From: Rhynchospora pubera
Taxonomy: Eukaryota > Streptophyta > Magnoliopsida > Poales > Cyperaceae
Reading direction: 5' to 3'
Assembly (NCBI GenBank): GCA_028095005.1
Contig: CM051461.1
Span: 174,103,144-174,167,143 of the forward strand
DNA length: 64,000 nt
Position 1 is the stretch's first letter; each line of letters begins with the position of its first letter. The translations under genes were made by a program, and so were the position numbers. The notes under the pieces are model-generated. The model was not told the DNA's origin and searched no databases. It saw only the letters and a program-made list of their open reading frames with translations. Positions 24,924-38,317 of this stretch are shown here, in pieces.

Positions 24924-26940
24924 CCTTTTGAGGCACATAACGCCGGGACAGCTCCAGCAGGCTGATACATTGGGCCTAAGTTTGGGTTTAAAGCCCCCAG
25001 AGAAGGAACAATGTTTTAAGCCCGAAAAAATTATAACTAACGTTACTTTTCACTTGAATTTCGATAATAATAGTTAAAAATTTAAAATTTTAAAAATAAT
25101 ATCGCTGGATCGTCATCCGGATTGACGAAATCACAAAATCCTTGGATCGTCATTCCAATTGACGATCAAATATTTATGCAAATAACAAAATCTGTTCCCA
25201 ACATTTGGCAATTGCTGAACAAGTTGGATCGTCATCCCAATTACCGATAAAGTTTATAAAATTTGATACTTTACTAATTTATAAATTTATCAATACGTCT
25301 GTAATTTTATTTATATTTATTTTTTTAGAAACCAATAACCTGACGTCTAACCATTATCCATTAGTTGTCGATTTGTTATATTTGAAAAAAAAAATTATGC
25401 AGGATAACTTTCAACATATATTTATATATAATGTTCCTTGCGATTATACACTATGACCAATTCACATTTTACCCAAAAATAATGGAAAAAAATACTGGAT
25501 AACTTTCATCATATATTTATAATGTTCTTAGGCTGAAATTACGAATATGTATTTGACTTAATTGTTGAAAATTACTTATTTAAATTTTTGTTACTTAAAT
25601 TTACATTTTCAGAAAAAATTTTCTAATATTTTTTTTCAGAATTTTCAAAACTGTTATTAGATCAAGAATCTTCTAACGACATAAAAAAATAAAAAAAATT
25701 GAATACTAATGGATATTCTTACTAAAACAAAACTTACTAATATTTTATATTAAAAAAATATTAAACAAATATCTACTAATGGTCAGTTTTATCATCGCTA
25801 TTTTGTTAATATTTTATACAAATAAAGTTTGAGTACATCTTATGGTATACAAAATTGCCCGATAGTTTAAATGAATAACATAATTATATGAAGATATTTT
25901 GATTTATCATTCACTATTACTTTTACTATTAATCACTATTTACTACTAAAAATGTTAATATTTTAAATAGAATACTTAATCTCTGTCTCACATACAAATA
26001 CACTAGAGATTAAACTGCAATCACCAATCTCTTCAACTTGTATCAATAAATTCAATCTAACAATTGCAACGAATAAATGTTGGACCATTACTTATATTTG
26101 TGAATACAGATGTAATAATTAATGCACATTCGAAACATAGTTGACTAGCATTGCCAATTGTGTTGCATTGCATGGATCATTCATTATCTTACACGGGATA
26201 AGATCTTACGAGTCAACGAGACTAATATTTAAATCAAAGTCAAAGAAAGCAGTACTCCCAACTAACAAATTTGCCTACTTGCATGAGCATGATGCAGTTG
26301 CTGAGGTCCAGGCTTTCTAGAGGCCACAGTTGACTAAATGCAATTCGTAGAATTTGACCAAAAAATATGCGACGCGACTTAACAGTTAACACTCCACCAC
26401 CCCTTCACTTGATGAGCCATTGAGCCGCCAGGTTTAAAACTGGGGTAAAATATTACGACTGTTCAAAATAATTGATGCTACAAAAATTATCTATACGTCT
26501 ATTGGGTAATGTAGATGCTGTTACCTGTTTGAGCTTTTGAAGGGGACTCTTGAGTTAACTGAGGCCACCAAAAACAATATTTTGAAAACCGACCGGACAT
26601 CGAATCGGTAGAGCTACCGGTTTGATATATGGTTCGACCGGTTGAACCAGTAGGATCGATGATTCGAACCGACATGTCAAATTAGATAACACATAATTAA
26701 AAATTATAATGTATACATATATATTAATATATTTAAAAACTTAGAAAAAATATAAGTACATAGAAAATAGAAAATTTTCATATAACATGGCTAATTTTGA
26801 ACTTTCATGCACAATTGAATATTGAGATGATAATAATAATAAATTATTACAAATATCTCTAATGTCTGTTATAAATTATATTAAAGCATCTCTAAGCAAG
26901 TTGATGCAAAAATTTGTTTTAATAATAAATTATATTTAAA

Positions 26941-27107
26941 CAACAACAACAACAACAACAACTAAGCCTTTTGTCCCAAACAAGTTGGGGTAGGCTAGAA
27001 AGAAACCCAACAAGAGAACACATCCAAGAACAAAAAAATAATAATAATAAAATAAAAAATAAAATAAATACTAATAGTAAGACTAGCCATACTAATAATA
27101 ATACCTC
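26941..27107 (-). mobile_element. Au-like SINE
   Basis: Read on the minus strand, the 3' part is CTACCCCAACTTGTTTGGGA followed by CAAAAGGCTTAG and a (TTG)n tail. This matches what I recall of the end of the plant Au SINE family. It is flanked by an 18 bp direct repeat TAATAAATTATATTTAAA at 26923-26940 and 27108-27125, typical of LINE-driven insertion. The 5' half is degenerate and AT-rich, and I could not see A and B boxes. Confidence 0.8.
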
Positions 27108-27284
27108 TAATAAATTATATTTAAAATAGATTAAAAAGTTATTTTAGAATTAGTCTAAAAATAAACGAAATCTGTTGCTTATGTCCCAAACGTCTCATGA
27201 AATTAAGGCGAGTATGTGCTTCATGTCTAGATGCTTTTATTAATCATTGTTCACCATTCTCAAGCATATATATAGAGGCAAAGT

Positions 27285-27415
27285 TAATAAAAATAAAAAT
27301 AAAATAATAATAATAGTAATAATAATTATTATTATAGTAATTTTAACTATTATTATTGTAATTATAATAATTATAAATATAAATATTATGGTATTGATTA
27401 TTATTATTATATTAC
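27285..27415. repeat. ATT/TAA-rich low-complexity tract
   Basis: Trinucleotide-like ATT/AAT runs. The same tract recurs in copy B at 33400-33540. Long ORFs here (Ile/Asn only) are artefacts of composition. Confidence 0.85.
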
Positions 27416-27900
27416 CAAACATGGCCATATAATTTTTTACACCTTACCTTTTTAATTAAATACAAGGAGCATTAGATACTGTCTAGTAGTATATCTGTGC
27501 TCACCAGTAGCTAATTGTGTCTATCAGTGGTGAATAAGCTTTTTCAAGTTCAGAACCTCAGATCAGGCTTGAAAGAGAGTGATTTGTGGTCGATGATAAC
27601 AATCACAGTAACTTTCAAGTAATTAACTGGGATATATGTTGATCCTCCACCAGACAGTGTAGTGGGCAGCACTTAATCAAAACTATTTCGAGACCAAATT
27701 CCGTATAAATCTGAGTATTGTAATAAACCGTGAGGTACGCTAGGGCTGATTTAGTTAACAGCGTATTTATAAACGAAAAAAACAATTTGTGATCTTTTTC
27801 TAATAATTGCTATCAGATTAGGAGAGAGATGTAACAGAATTATTTAGTGTATTGTTGGTAGCTTGTATTTTATTTGTTTTTCTTTTTATACATTTTTTTC

Positions 27901-28735
27901 CTCAATATTTAAAAAAATAATAGATATATCGATGCCGTTGTTAGAGACTGAGCACCTCAATGTCACATCATTTGGATGACCTCAAGAATCAAGATATAGG
28001 AAAAATTAAACTTGACTATCTAAAAAAAAAAAGATATAGGAAAAACAAAATAAAACAAATGTCTTATCTACATTTTCATTATTTTATTTCTTTTGCAAAT
28101 ACTTCAGTACTGATTTCAACTCTCAGGACTCAGGCTCTCAGCATGTTGCCACTTTCATTGTGCTTTCTTAATCAACGAAAAGCAGGCTAGGTTTGATAGA
28201 AGTTCTCGCTTTTACCCTCGACCCATAAACGGGAAGCAGCAGAGCCGTTAAAAAAAAAAAAAAGGTGTCAAATTCCTACCTAAATTCTGAACCGTGTGAT
28301 GATAATTGGACAGTATTAGAAATTTCTACTACACGAGATGGTACAGGCGCGCGCGCGCGTATAACATTAACAGCGGTAGAAAGTTTTTCAAAAGATCTCT
28401 ATCATATCTCACATGGAACTTAATAGAATATATAGCAAAGTAAAAAATATTGCAATTATTAAATCAGTAAGTAATATTATTATAAATCAATTGATATCAA
28501 TTATCAATAAACCATTAGTCCATTACACAGTATTCTCTCTCTTTAAATTAATACAGAAATGTATCTAATTGTGTATTCGAAAAAAAAATCTAGTCTTAAC
28601 ATTTGAAATTAACCAATAAATTAACAGAAATAAACGGTGCTTTATCTGATATATATCTCACCACATTATAGACCAAGTTTGATGTTGTTTTAAAAGTATA
28701 TATTAAATCAAATTCCTTATAAATAATGTAGCAGC
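27901..28735. other. Intergenic DNA and 3' flank of the glycine-rich protein gene
   Basis: AT-rich, with a short (GC)n tract at 28348-28358 and no supported gene. The part next to 28735 should hold the 3' UTR of the downstream minus-strand gene. Confidence 0.55.
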
Positions 28736-29518
28736 CTATCCACCACCGCCACCATAGCCGGATCCATATCCTGAACCGTATCCGAAACCACCACCGCCAC
28801 CGCCTCCACCGCCTCCACCACCTCCGCCACCTCCACTTCCATAACCTGACCCGCTACCATATCCAAATCCGCCTCCATACCCAGAGCCACCGCCGCCTCC
28901 TCCACCGCCTCCTCCTCCACCACCGCCACCACCTGATCCACCACCACTTCCATACCCATAACCTCCCCCACCACCAGACCCGCCACCACCTCCGCCACCA
29001 CCGCCTCCTCCACCACCACCACCACCACCACCTGATCCATATCCTGATCCACCACCACTTCCATAACCATAACCTTGCCCATAACCAGACCCAATACCTC
29101 CTCCACTGCCACCACCTCCACCTCCACCTCCACCACCGCCACCGCCAGAACCATACCCTGATCCATATCCCTCCCCGTACCCCGACCCATATCCTGAACC
29201 AACACCACCGTTTGATCCACCACCTCCACCTCCACCGCCGCCGCCGCCGCCTCCACCACCACCATTGCTACCATAACCACTGCCATAACCTGACCCATAT
29301 CCAGATCCATAGCCTGGTATATATTGGGAACCAGGAAAGTATCTTGAAACACCAGTCCCACCACCGCCACCACCTCCGCCTCCACCTCCACCACCACCTC
29401 CTCCACCAGTAGTACTGTTGGTTTCACCCATTAAGCGAACCGCTGCCCTTCCAGCAGCGATAATGTCAATGCAAAGCATTAGTAGGAGTGTAGTTGCAAG
29501 TGTCTTAGCGCTAGCCAT
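28736..29518 (-). CDS. Secreted glycine-rich protein (GRP), cell-wall type
   Basis: A single-exon frame of 260 aa. Residues 1-25 form a signal peptide (MASAKTLATTLLLMLCIDII, then small residues AAGRAA). After a short linker with two potential N-glycosylation or Ser/Thr sites (NSTT), the rest is almost only Gly, Tyr and Ser. Blocks of GSGYGSGYGSGYGS alternate with runs of up to about 18 glycines. This is the composition of structural cell-wall GRPs, which crosslink through tyrosines in vascular or reproductive tissue. The antisense and shifted frames, such as a Val-rich 236 aa one, are by-products of the GGN codons. A TATA box lies 65-75 bp upstream. The Gly tracts are likely variable in length between individuals. 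Family is clear; exact role is not. Confidence 0.88.
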   Translation of the reverse strand: MASAKTLATTLLLMLCIDIIAAGRAAVRLMGETNSTTGGGGGGGGGGGGGGGGGTGVSRYFPGSQYIPGYGSGYGSGYGSGYGSNGGGGGGGGGGGGGGGGSNGGVGSGYGSGYGEGYGSGYGSGGGGGGGGGGGGGSGGGIGSGYGQGYGYGSGGGSGYGSGGGGGGGGGGGGGGGGGGSGGGGGYGYGSGGGSGGGGGGGGGGGGGGGGSGYGGGFGYGSGSGYGSGGGGGGGGGGGGGGGGFGYGSGYGSGYGGGGG

Positions 29519-29582
29519 TGTATGTTGTTTAGTTGTTTTGTCACTCGACTCTTTGTTGACGAGCTAGGTTTGAGAGGATATA

Positions 29583-29593
29583 CGTATATATAG
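29583..29593 (-). promoter_or_regulatory. TATA box of the GRP gene
   Basis: On the minus strand, CCTATATATACG lies about 65-75 bp before the ATG at 29518, which leaves about 40 bp of leader. The same motif and surroundings are kept in copy C at 55745-55755, where the coding region is absent. Confidence 0.7.
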
Positions 29594-31290
29594 GTGAGTA
29601 ATCCATGCACAAATTCAACAACGTAACTAGAGGTCAGTGCAAGTGGTACTGGACCATACTAATACTAATCAAGTAAACACGTCAACGCTTTGTCAAATGA
29701 TCGATCCAAGTTTGTTGAAGAGGTTGCTATTCCACCACAATGTCATTTCTAGAATGCTTTTGGTCTATTCAGTTATAGAGATAAGAAAGTTTATAAATGA
29801 ATCGAACACCAACTGTATTAGACCAATTAATTGTTATTTTGCTTATTCGTTAATCATATATACGCACAACAAAAATACATAATTAATCAGCTAGCTTTTA
29901 ATATGGGTGTTCTTATAAAACAAGCTTGTAAGAAAGATAGTTTTCTGTCTCTTTGATTTTTGAAATTTTATTTGTGCAACACATATCATATAAACAAAAG
30001 AATGACATCAAAATATTCTGATTTAGATCAATTTATCATTCAAACTGTTTTAATAGATCAAGGATTGAGGCTTTCCTTCTGTTGATTTCTAGGGTGAATG
30101 TTCTTAGAAAAACAGTGCAAGCAGAGAACTATTAATGAAGTTGTGAAGGAACAGTTTCAAATATATATCCTAATTAACTAGAGAAGTTCGAACATTCAGA
30201 ATTATTTGAGAAATATTATTCTAGAGAAATAATTATTTTATGGGACCCGGTCGTGCAATATTCGTGCTTTTGCTGGATTGGTAGCCTGCCTATTAAGTGC
30301 GTAGCTCGATTGCATTACTTGTCTCGGTAGGGGAATCCTGCTTTTGTCAATTGTCATTCCTGTTGCTGGTTTGTAGTTTTATTTTATTTTTATTTTTTTT
30401 GCAATATTATAGTTGGTTCGGTGGGTCCAAATAGAGATCGTCGGAGTCCAATTAATGAGACGCGTTGCATGTAATATTGGGTGTACCGCACTTTGGGCTC
30501 AGTCGTATTATACCGGACATACTTCTTGGCTCTTGCCTTCTTGGTCCACAAAATTTGACCCCACTTTCAAAGGAATCCGGGGCGCTCTCTCTCTCCCTTT
30601 CAACTGAAACTTCATAAATTTGCAACTTCAACTGGCTGAAATATTAATTTGATACATATGATAGTGCATGCTTGCGTATCAAAGTACATTTCATCTTCTT
30701 TTTTTTTTTGTAATTAAAGATCCATCTTTTGTTAAAAACCATTTAAATAGCTAGATCGTGCATGTATTTATATTTACACATAATACAGCTTAAGTTATAC
30801 GGTGGCCACGCAGAAGACATTAATTTTCATACCATTTAGAACTTGCTTACTTTAGAAATTGCATCAAGGCAGTTAAGTGTTATAAGTGTTCATGTATCCG
30901 TTTTAAATATCACATGTAAGTATGAGAGATATGAATGAATAAAGAAATTTCTACTTCGTCAAAAGAAATACTATGCTATTCAAAAGATATTTCAATTTAA
31001 AAACTTACTTTGCAACCCCCCTTAAAATGAACTCAATATCCACACTCATTATCAGAATCATTGTTAAAATGAAAACTGGATTATACACAATTCATCATCA
31101 CAGACTTAAAGAATCAGTTCTTTCTTCAAACTAGGGAAAAAAAAAACAAATTGGAAATTATTTAAAGGATAAAATCTTAAAAGAGGGAAGCAATGACCTA
31201 TCGGATGCTGTATTTTTTTAGTCACTTTAAGACATTTGGAGGAGAACAAAATTTAAAATTTCGGACTAGCTTATTGAATGACTATATATT

Positions 31291-31308
31291 TGGGGGGGGG
31301 GGGGGGGG
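31291..31308. repeat. Poly(G) run
   Basis: About 18 consecutive G bases. Copy A has only GGG at the matching place, so this run expanded after duplication or its length is a sequencing uncertainty. Confidence 0.85.
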
Positions 31309-31589
31309 AAATTATCTATATGATTATATGAATGATCAAATAATTGCAGATTTTTTTTTCTCTATTATGAAATACTTATGTGACCTTCCCAAATTAGCCT
31401 TTCATATCAATATTTCAACTTGACATTATTTTAAAATTATTTTATTTTAAGTTTCTGGTAAAAAGAAAGAGTTTATTTTTTTGGCAATTGCAAAAGTAAT
31501 TAAGTAAACTTAGTCTCAGCCTTTTGAGGCATACAACGCAAGGATTACTCCAGCAGGCTAATCCATTGGGCCTATTTTTGGTTTTGAAT

Positions 31590-31620
31590 CCCCCCCCCCT
31601 CCCCCCCCCCCCCCCCCCCC
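31590..31620. repeat. Poly(C) run, about 30 bp with one T
   Basis: A run of C broken once by T. Copy A has CCCCC at the matching place (24991). The minus-strand poly-Gly frames here are not genes. Confidence 0.85.
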
Positions 31621-31626
31621 CTCTAA

Positions 31627-32033
31627 GGGCTTGCTCCAGAAGAGGTAAATGGAAGCTAAGGTAAGGAAGATGAACCATGTTATCTTGCTCCAATCATCAT
31701 TGCTGGATGAATGAGGGGAAACGGCATAAACCCAGGAGTTCCAAAACTTGGTTTTAAGGAAAAGACTGGTTACCCCCGAAATCGGGGTGTAACCAAAGAA
31801 ACCACCTTTTTTCCAACAATGCCCTTGCCTTTTGATTGCATCATTCTCTTTCAATTCAAATTAAAGGGCAATATTGTCTTTTTACATGTTAAAAATAAGG
31901 TTACAATCGTTTACTTTAATGTATATTCTTTTTAATATGGAGCAAGTAAACTGCATTTCCGTGAACTTCCTTAGCTTTCTCTGTCTTTCCGTTCCTTACC
32001 TTAGCTTCGATTTACCTTTTGTGGAGCAAGCCC
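31627..32033. mobile_element. Tourist-like (PIF/Harbinger) MITE, 407 bp
   Basis: The ends are inverted repeats of about 42 bp: GGGCTTGCTCCAGAAGAGGT and, from the right, GGGCTTGCTCCACAAAAGGT, both continuing into AAGCTAAGGTAAGGAA. TAA flanks each side (31624-31626, 32034-32036), the usual PIF/Harbinger target duplication. Copy A lacks it at the matching point. It has no coding capacity. Confidence 0.93.
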
Positions 32034-33630
32034 TAAAGCAGGAACAAAGTTTAATATAAAGCAGAATATCTCAGCAGTAGTGGCCTGAAGTATGAATTCC
32101 GCTGAACCTAGAACGACAATGTGGGAACCTAAATAATTGTCGATTTACAAATCCAGTACGGTTTGAAAGAGTTGATTTTAATTGTAATTAAATTTGATTT
32201 TAAGTTGAAGTCAGTTTGAAAATCAATGGAGTTCAGACAGCTGGTTTAAGCTAAATTATTCTTTTATTTTTTTATTGAAAATGTTGTGCTGTCTTAAAGA
32301 CTATATAAAAATACTAATGACTATATATTCTTACTAAAACAAATATTTCTTGATATTAAAAAGTCATTAAGCAAACCTTTCCTAATGGTCAGTTTTGTTA
32401 TCACCAATTTGTTGATATTTTATACAAATAAAGTTTCATGAAGTACATCTTATGTTTATAAATTGCCCGATAGTTTAAAATAAATAACATAATTATATAT
32501 GAAGATATTTCGATTTATCATCCTACTATTTACTAGTTTACAACTATGCAAATATTAATATTTTAGATAAAATACTTTACTCTCTATTTCACATACACTA
32601 CCGTACGCTATAGATTAAATTGCAAATTTGCAATAACCAATATTTTCAACTTCTATCAATAAATTCAATCTAACAATTGCAACAAATAAATGTTGGATCA
32701 TCATTTGTGAATATAGATGTAATAATTAATGCACATCCGTACTCATAGTTGACTTGCATTACCAATTGTGTTGCATCGATCATTCATTATCTTACACAGG
32801 ATAAGGTCTTAGTTACCGAGACGAATACTTAAATCGAAGTCAAAGAAAGCAGTACCCCCAACTAAGAAATTGCCTGCTGGGGGTCCAGCCGTCCAGGCTT
32901 TCTAGGACGCCACAGTTGACTGTATACAAGTTTACAACTTCGTAGAATTAGACCAAAAAAAACTTGCGACGCGACTTGTCAAGTGTCACCCCACTAGGCC
33001 AGCACCCCTTCACTTGAGCCACCAGGTTTAAATGGATAAATTATTCGGAATGTTCAAAGTAATTGCAGTAGATGCTGTTTCAGATAGCTTTAATTTGTTC
33101 AAAACCAGGTTTAAAGGGGACACTTTTGAGTAAATTGAGGCCCCCCAAAGGAAAACAACACATAGCTTTTGTTCTTTTATGTACTTTTTAGGTCTGTTTG
33201 GTAAATGGATAGCGTGGACTAACTTGATTTTATTATCTTTATATATCACGAAACGGAAAATCAACAAGGTATGCTGTTTCATAAGAGAATTAATAAAATA
33301 TAAACATCATATGATGAAATAACCTATTTCAGCGGTAGGCCCCACTGTAGAATAACCTTAATTTCGGAAAGATATGCCATTATTAAATTAAATAACAATA
33401 TAAATTTATAATAATAAAATAATTATTATTTTATTATTGTTATCGATTACCAATCAAATAATAATAATAATAATAACAATAATAGTATATTATAGTAATT
33501 CTAATTATTATAATTATAGTATTGATTATTATTATTATTATATTACCAAACAAGGCCACATAATTTTTCTACACATTTTCTTATCCTTCGCTTTATATAA
33601 CTAAAAATTAATGAAACCATTACTTGATAC

Positions 33631-34350
33631 TGTTGAATATCTAATTGGAAAAGTCAAAATTTTAATATCCGATTAAAGAATATACATGAAGAATTTCATT
33701 TATTTGTTTGATGTCCTATTTTATCAAATATATGTGTCGTTATTTTTCTGCTTCATCATATTAATATGCATTGATTCTAGTCTTGTCATTTCTTATTTAT
33801 GACCATAAACTTGAGATCAAAACGTGTGAACGTTGGCCATTCATTTTGATTTATTTCTGGTCTGTTACAAATCTTAAAGACATTCATTTCATATGAACGT
33901 GGTTCTTTATTCCATTAAATAATTTTAATGACCATTTTCCTTACGGCTATACAAGAGGTCATTGATATTCTATATAAGGAGTTTATTCGGAAGATATTGA
34001 AGATACCGAATATACCATTTGATCAAGAGAGAAATTGAGACAGAAAAATAAACTTGATCAAATTTCTATTCTCCATATTGATATTCCTCATAGTAATTTC
34101 AATTTGATTTTGAATAATATTCCGATTGATTCTGCTGGATATTGTGGAGATCTCTCATCAGTCACTTCTCTGGTCGTGCCCTAAGGAGTGACACTTATCC
34201 GTCTTATCTTGCTTGCGGTTCCTCTTGCACGTTGAGACGGAATACGCTTAAGGACAGCGCCTAGCGCGATTCGGGTAAAAAAAATATTTTAATTATTCAT
34301 TTTATTTATTTTATGCTATCCGAATTTATTTATTTGATTTTGCACCAACA
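33631..34350 (+). mobile_element. Solo LTR, 720 bp, flanked by GATAC
   Basis: It starts TGTTGAATATC and ends GCACCAACA, with five-base inverted termini TGTTG...CAACA. It is flanked by the 5 bp duplication GATAC (33626-33630, 34351-34355). A CTATATAAGG box at 33972 is placed as a promoter within a + strand LTR. Copy A has a single GATAC at 27475-27479, the empty site. No primer site or second LTR follows, so this is a recombination product. Copia-type is likely from size and termini, but not proven. Confidence 0.92.
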
Positions 34351-34352
34351 GA

Positions 34353-35030
34353 TACTAGCAAATGAGCACACCTGACTGTGTGAGAATAAGAAAGAAAATT
34401 TGAGGCGATTTTATTAGACAACGATTTTGGTATGATGGAAGATGGTTGATTTGTTTTTCTTTTTCCTTTACTGTGCGCACAAATCAAGAAAGAATAAAAA
34501 AAAAAAGAAAATAACCATCCAGCGCCTTGACCTCTTTTTGTAAAGGGGTTCGACTCTTTGTCTGAAATACAGATCTAAACCGTACATCATATCAAGTTGC
34601 ACTGATCAACGGTCTATAATAATGTTAACAAATATTTGAATCCCCTTTTGTGAAATTATTATGACCTTATTTTGGGTTCTTTTATATATAAGTACTAGCA
34701 AAAAGAGCCCACCCCGACTGTGGGAGAATGAAAAAGAAAATTTGAAGTGATTTTTTTAGGTGGCGATATTGATATGGTGGGAGAGGATTGATTTGTTTTT
34801 TCTCTTTCTTTTTCTGTGCACACAAATTAAGAAAAGAAACAACCATCCAGCATCTTGACCCTTTTTTGTAAAGGGGTCTGACTATTTGTCTGAACTATAG
34901 ATCTAAACCATACATTATATCAAGTTGCACAGATTAATAGTCTATATTGATGTTAACAAATATTTGAACTCCTTGATGTAAAGGTGTCACTTGACCTTGT
35001 TTTGGGTGAATTTATAAGTGGTATAGATAA
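34353..35030. repeat. Two tandem ~340 bp units
   Basis: Unit 1 from 34353 and unit 2 from 34693 both start TACTAGCAAA. They share GAAAGAAAATTTGA, AACCATCCAGC, CTTGACC, TTTTGTAAAGGGGT, AGATCTAAACC and GTTAACAAATATTTGAA in the same order, at about 80% identity. They may be parts of a diverged transposon. No coding capacity. Confidence 0.85.
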
Positions 35031-38000
35031 TATAGATAAAAACTTATTTTAAATTACGTACCCCTTCACTAATTTTCTTATTAAACACCACCTTTCAATT
35101 AAACTAGGGTTGGACATCGAGCTTCGCTCAATACAATATTTTTTTTACATAATTTAAAGTTTGGTTTCTATTATATTATTTTTTATATATGTTAATAATA
35201 ATGTGAATATCTAAATAAAATATCAATATTATCATGTTTTAAGTAAGATCATAAACATATTTTAGACTATATAAACAACACAAATATAGATTATTGTGAT
35301 CAAATTACTAAAAATGAATGTAAAATCGCTTGAAATGCTTAAATATACTCAGAATCTATAAAATCTACACATTATGTGAATAATTACAATGTATAATCCA
35401 ATCGTTCTGAATAAGTGAGTCCATAAACATCTTCTAAACTATATCAAGAGCTTAATATAGATTACTGTGGTCAAATGACTTAAAATGAATGCAAAATCGC
35501 TTGAAATGCTCAAATATACTCATAATCTGTAAAATCTGCACGTAATGTGAATAATTACAATATATAATACAATAGTTTTGAATAATTGATCTCCTAAACA
35601 TATTCTAGACTATATAAAGAGCTTAAATATAGATTATTGTGATCAAGTGACTTAAAATGAATGCAAAATCTCTTGAAATGCTCTGATATACTCAGAATTT
35701 TTAAAATCTACACATTAGGTTCGTAATTACAACGTATGATCAAATTGTTTTGAATAAGTGAGTTCATGAACATATTCTAAACTATATAAAGAGCTTAAAT
35801 ATAGATTATTGTCATCAAATAACTTAAAATTAATGCAAAATCGCTTGAAATGCTCAAATATACTCAGAATCTGTAAAATCTTCAAATTATGTGAGTAGTT
35901 ACAATATATAATCCGATCGTTTTGAATAAGTAAGTTCATAAACATATTTTAGACTATGTAAAGAGCTTAAGTATAAATTGTTGTGAACAAATTTCTTAAA
36001 TTGAATGCAAAAATCGCTTGAAATGCTCAAATATACTCAGAATCTTTAAAATCTGCACATGATGTGCATAATTACAATGCACAATCCAATTGTTTTGAAT
36101 AAGTGATATCACAAACATATTCTAGACTATATAAAGAGCTTAAATATAGATTAATGTGATCAAAACACTTATAATGAATACAAAATGATTTGAAATGCTC
36201 ACTTGTACTCAGAATCTGTAAAATATGCAAATTATGTGAACAATTATAATGTATAATCCAATCATTTTGAATAAGCGAGCTCATAAACATATTCTAGACT
36301 ATATAAAGAGCTGAAATATACATTATTGTCATCAAATAACTTAAAATGAATGCAAAATTGCTTGAAATGCTCACATATACTCAGAATCTGCAAAATCTGT
36401 ATATTATGTGTATAATTACAATGTATAAACCAATCTTTTTGATTAATTGACCACATTAAAATATTTTAGACTATAAAAATAGCATATATATAGATTATTG
36501 TGATCAAATGACTTAAAAATGAATGCAAAATCGCTTGAAATGCTCAAATATACTGCGAATCTTTAAAATTTGCATATTATATTCGTAATTATAATGCATA
36601 ATGCAATCGTTTTGAATAAGTGAGTCCATAAATATATTCTTGACTATATGAAAATCTTAAATATAGATGATTGCGATCAAATAATTTAAAATGAATGCAA
36701 AATCGCTTCAAATGCTCAAATACACTCAAAATCTGTAAAATATGTATACTATATGAATAAATTACAATGTATAATCGAATTATTCTGAATAATTTAGCTC
36801 ATAAACACATTCAAGACTATATAAAGAGCTTAAATATAGATTAACATGATCAAAACACTTACAATGAATGCAAAATAGCTTGTAATGCTTAAATATACCC
36901 AAAATCTTTAAAATCTGGACATTTTTGGCGTAATTACAATGTATAATCCAATCGTCGTGAATATGTGAGTTCATAAACATATTCTAGACTATATATATAG
37001 CATAAATACAGATTATTGTGATAAAATGAATTGAAATAAATGCAAAATTGCTTGAAATAACCCAAATATACAAAGAATCTATAAAATATGCATATTATAT
37101 GTGTAATTACAATGAAAAATTCAATCGTTTCAAATTAGTGTGTTCATAAACAAATTCTAGACTATGTAAAGAGTTTAAATAACTCAGAATCTGTAAAATA
37201 TGCACATTATGTGAATAATTACAATGTATAATCCAATCGTTTTGAATATGTGAGCTCATAAACATATTCTAGACTATATAAAGAGTTTAAATGTAGATTT
37301 TTGTCATTAAATAACTTAAAATGAATGTAAAATCGATTGAAATACTAAAAAAAAAATTAGAATCTGTAAAATATACACATTATGTGAATAATTACAAACT
37401 ATCAACCAATCTTTTTGAATAATTGGCCTCATTAACATATTCTAGACTATATAAAGAGCATAAGCATAGATTATTGTGATCACATAACTTAAAATAATGC
37501 AAAATCGCCTGAAATGCTCAAATATACTTGAATCTGTAAAATATGCAATTATGTGAATAATTATTATGTATAATCCAATCGTTTTGAATAAGTGAGTTCG
37601 TAAATATATTCTGAACTATATAAAGAGTATAAATATAGATCATTGTCATCAGTTGACTTAAAATCAATGCAAAATCGCTTGAAATGTTTAAATATACTCA
37701 GAATTTGTAAAATCTGCAAATTATGTGAATAATTACAATGTATAATCCAATAGTTTTGAATATGTATGCTCATACACATATTAAAAACTATATAAAGAGT
37801 ATAAATGTAGATTATTGCCATCAAATAACTTAAAATGAATGCAAAATCGATTGAAATGCTCAAATAAATTTAGAATATGTAAAATATGAACATTATGTAA
37901 ATAATTACAATGTATAATCCAATCGTTTTGAATAATTAAGCTCATAAACATATTCAAGACTATATAAAGAGCTTAAATATAGATTATTGTGATCAAATAA

Positions 38001-38068
38001 CTTAAAATGAATGCAAAATTGCTTGAAATGCTCCAATATACTCAGAATCTGTAAAATCCATACATTAT

Positions 38069-38317
38069 GGGTGTGTTTAGATACACATGAATAAGTCTTA
38101 TTCATGAATAGCCTAATTCTAAATGAAACCAAACATGTGACAAGGTTAGTCTAATTCTGGAACAAGTTTATCCCCTGGCTAATTCTAGTTCCACCTTTTT
38201 GGAGAATTAGGATGAACAAAGAAAATGAATAAGGCCAGGAGAGAAACCCACGTGGGGTACCTTTTTCACTATTCGAATTGCTAATTCTGTCCAACTTAGC
38301 TCACTACCAAACATACC
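38069..38317. mobile_element. ~250 bp MITE inside the satellite
   Basis: A non-satellite insert begins GGGTGTGTTTAGATACA and ends CTACCAAACATACC, imperfect inverted ends, with partly inverted internal CTAATTCT/AGAATTAG motifs. The satellite phase resumes directly after it (ATAATCCAATG). No unambiguous target duplication. The termini resemble those of PIF/Harbinger or hAT MITEs. Confidence 0.75.

Larger units (their letters stand above)
29519..33625. repeat. Segmental duplication, copy B (GRP promoter and upstream region)
   Basis: 29519-30845 matches copy C (55685-60110), including the anchors GTCACTCGACTCTTTG, AGTGGTACTGGACCATAC and a strongly conserved block at 30414-30530 (GGTGGGTCCAAATAGAGATC). 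30845-33625 matches copy A and in part copy C. This copy has gained a Tourist-like MITE, and a solo LTR marks its right edge. Confidence 0.87.

Noticed and set aside
28717..29427. 236 aa Val/Met/Glu-rich frame overlapping the GRP gene.
   Set aside because: It is a shifted reading of GGN glycine codons and lacks the signal peptide and upstream TATA spacing.
30413..30607. A 64 aa gene with a homologue at 59804-60043.
   Set aside because: Similarity is at DNA level within a segmental duplication, and the frames diverge after about 30 residues. I kept the block as a finding but not as a gene.
31442..31854. Minus-strand frames with poly-glycine near 31590.
   Set aside because: They only translate a poly(C) run and part of a MITE.
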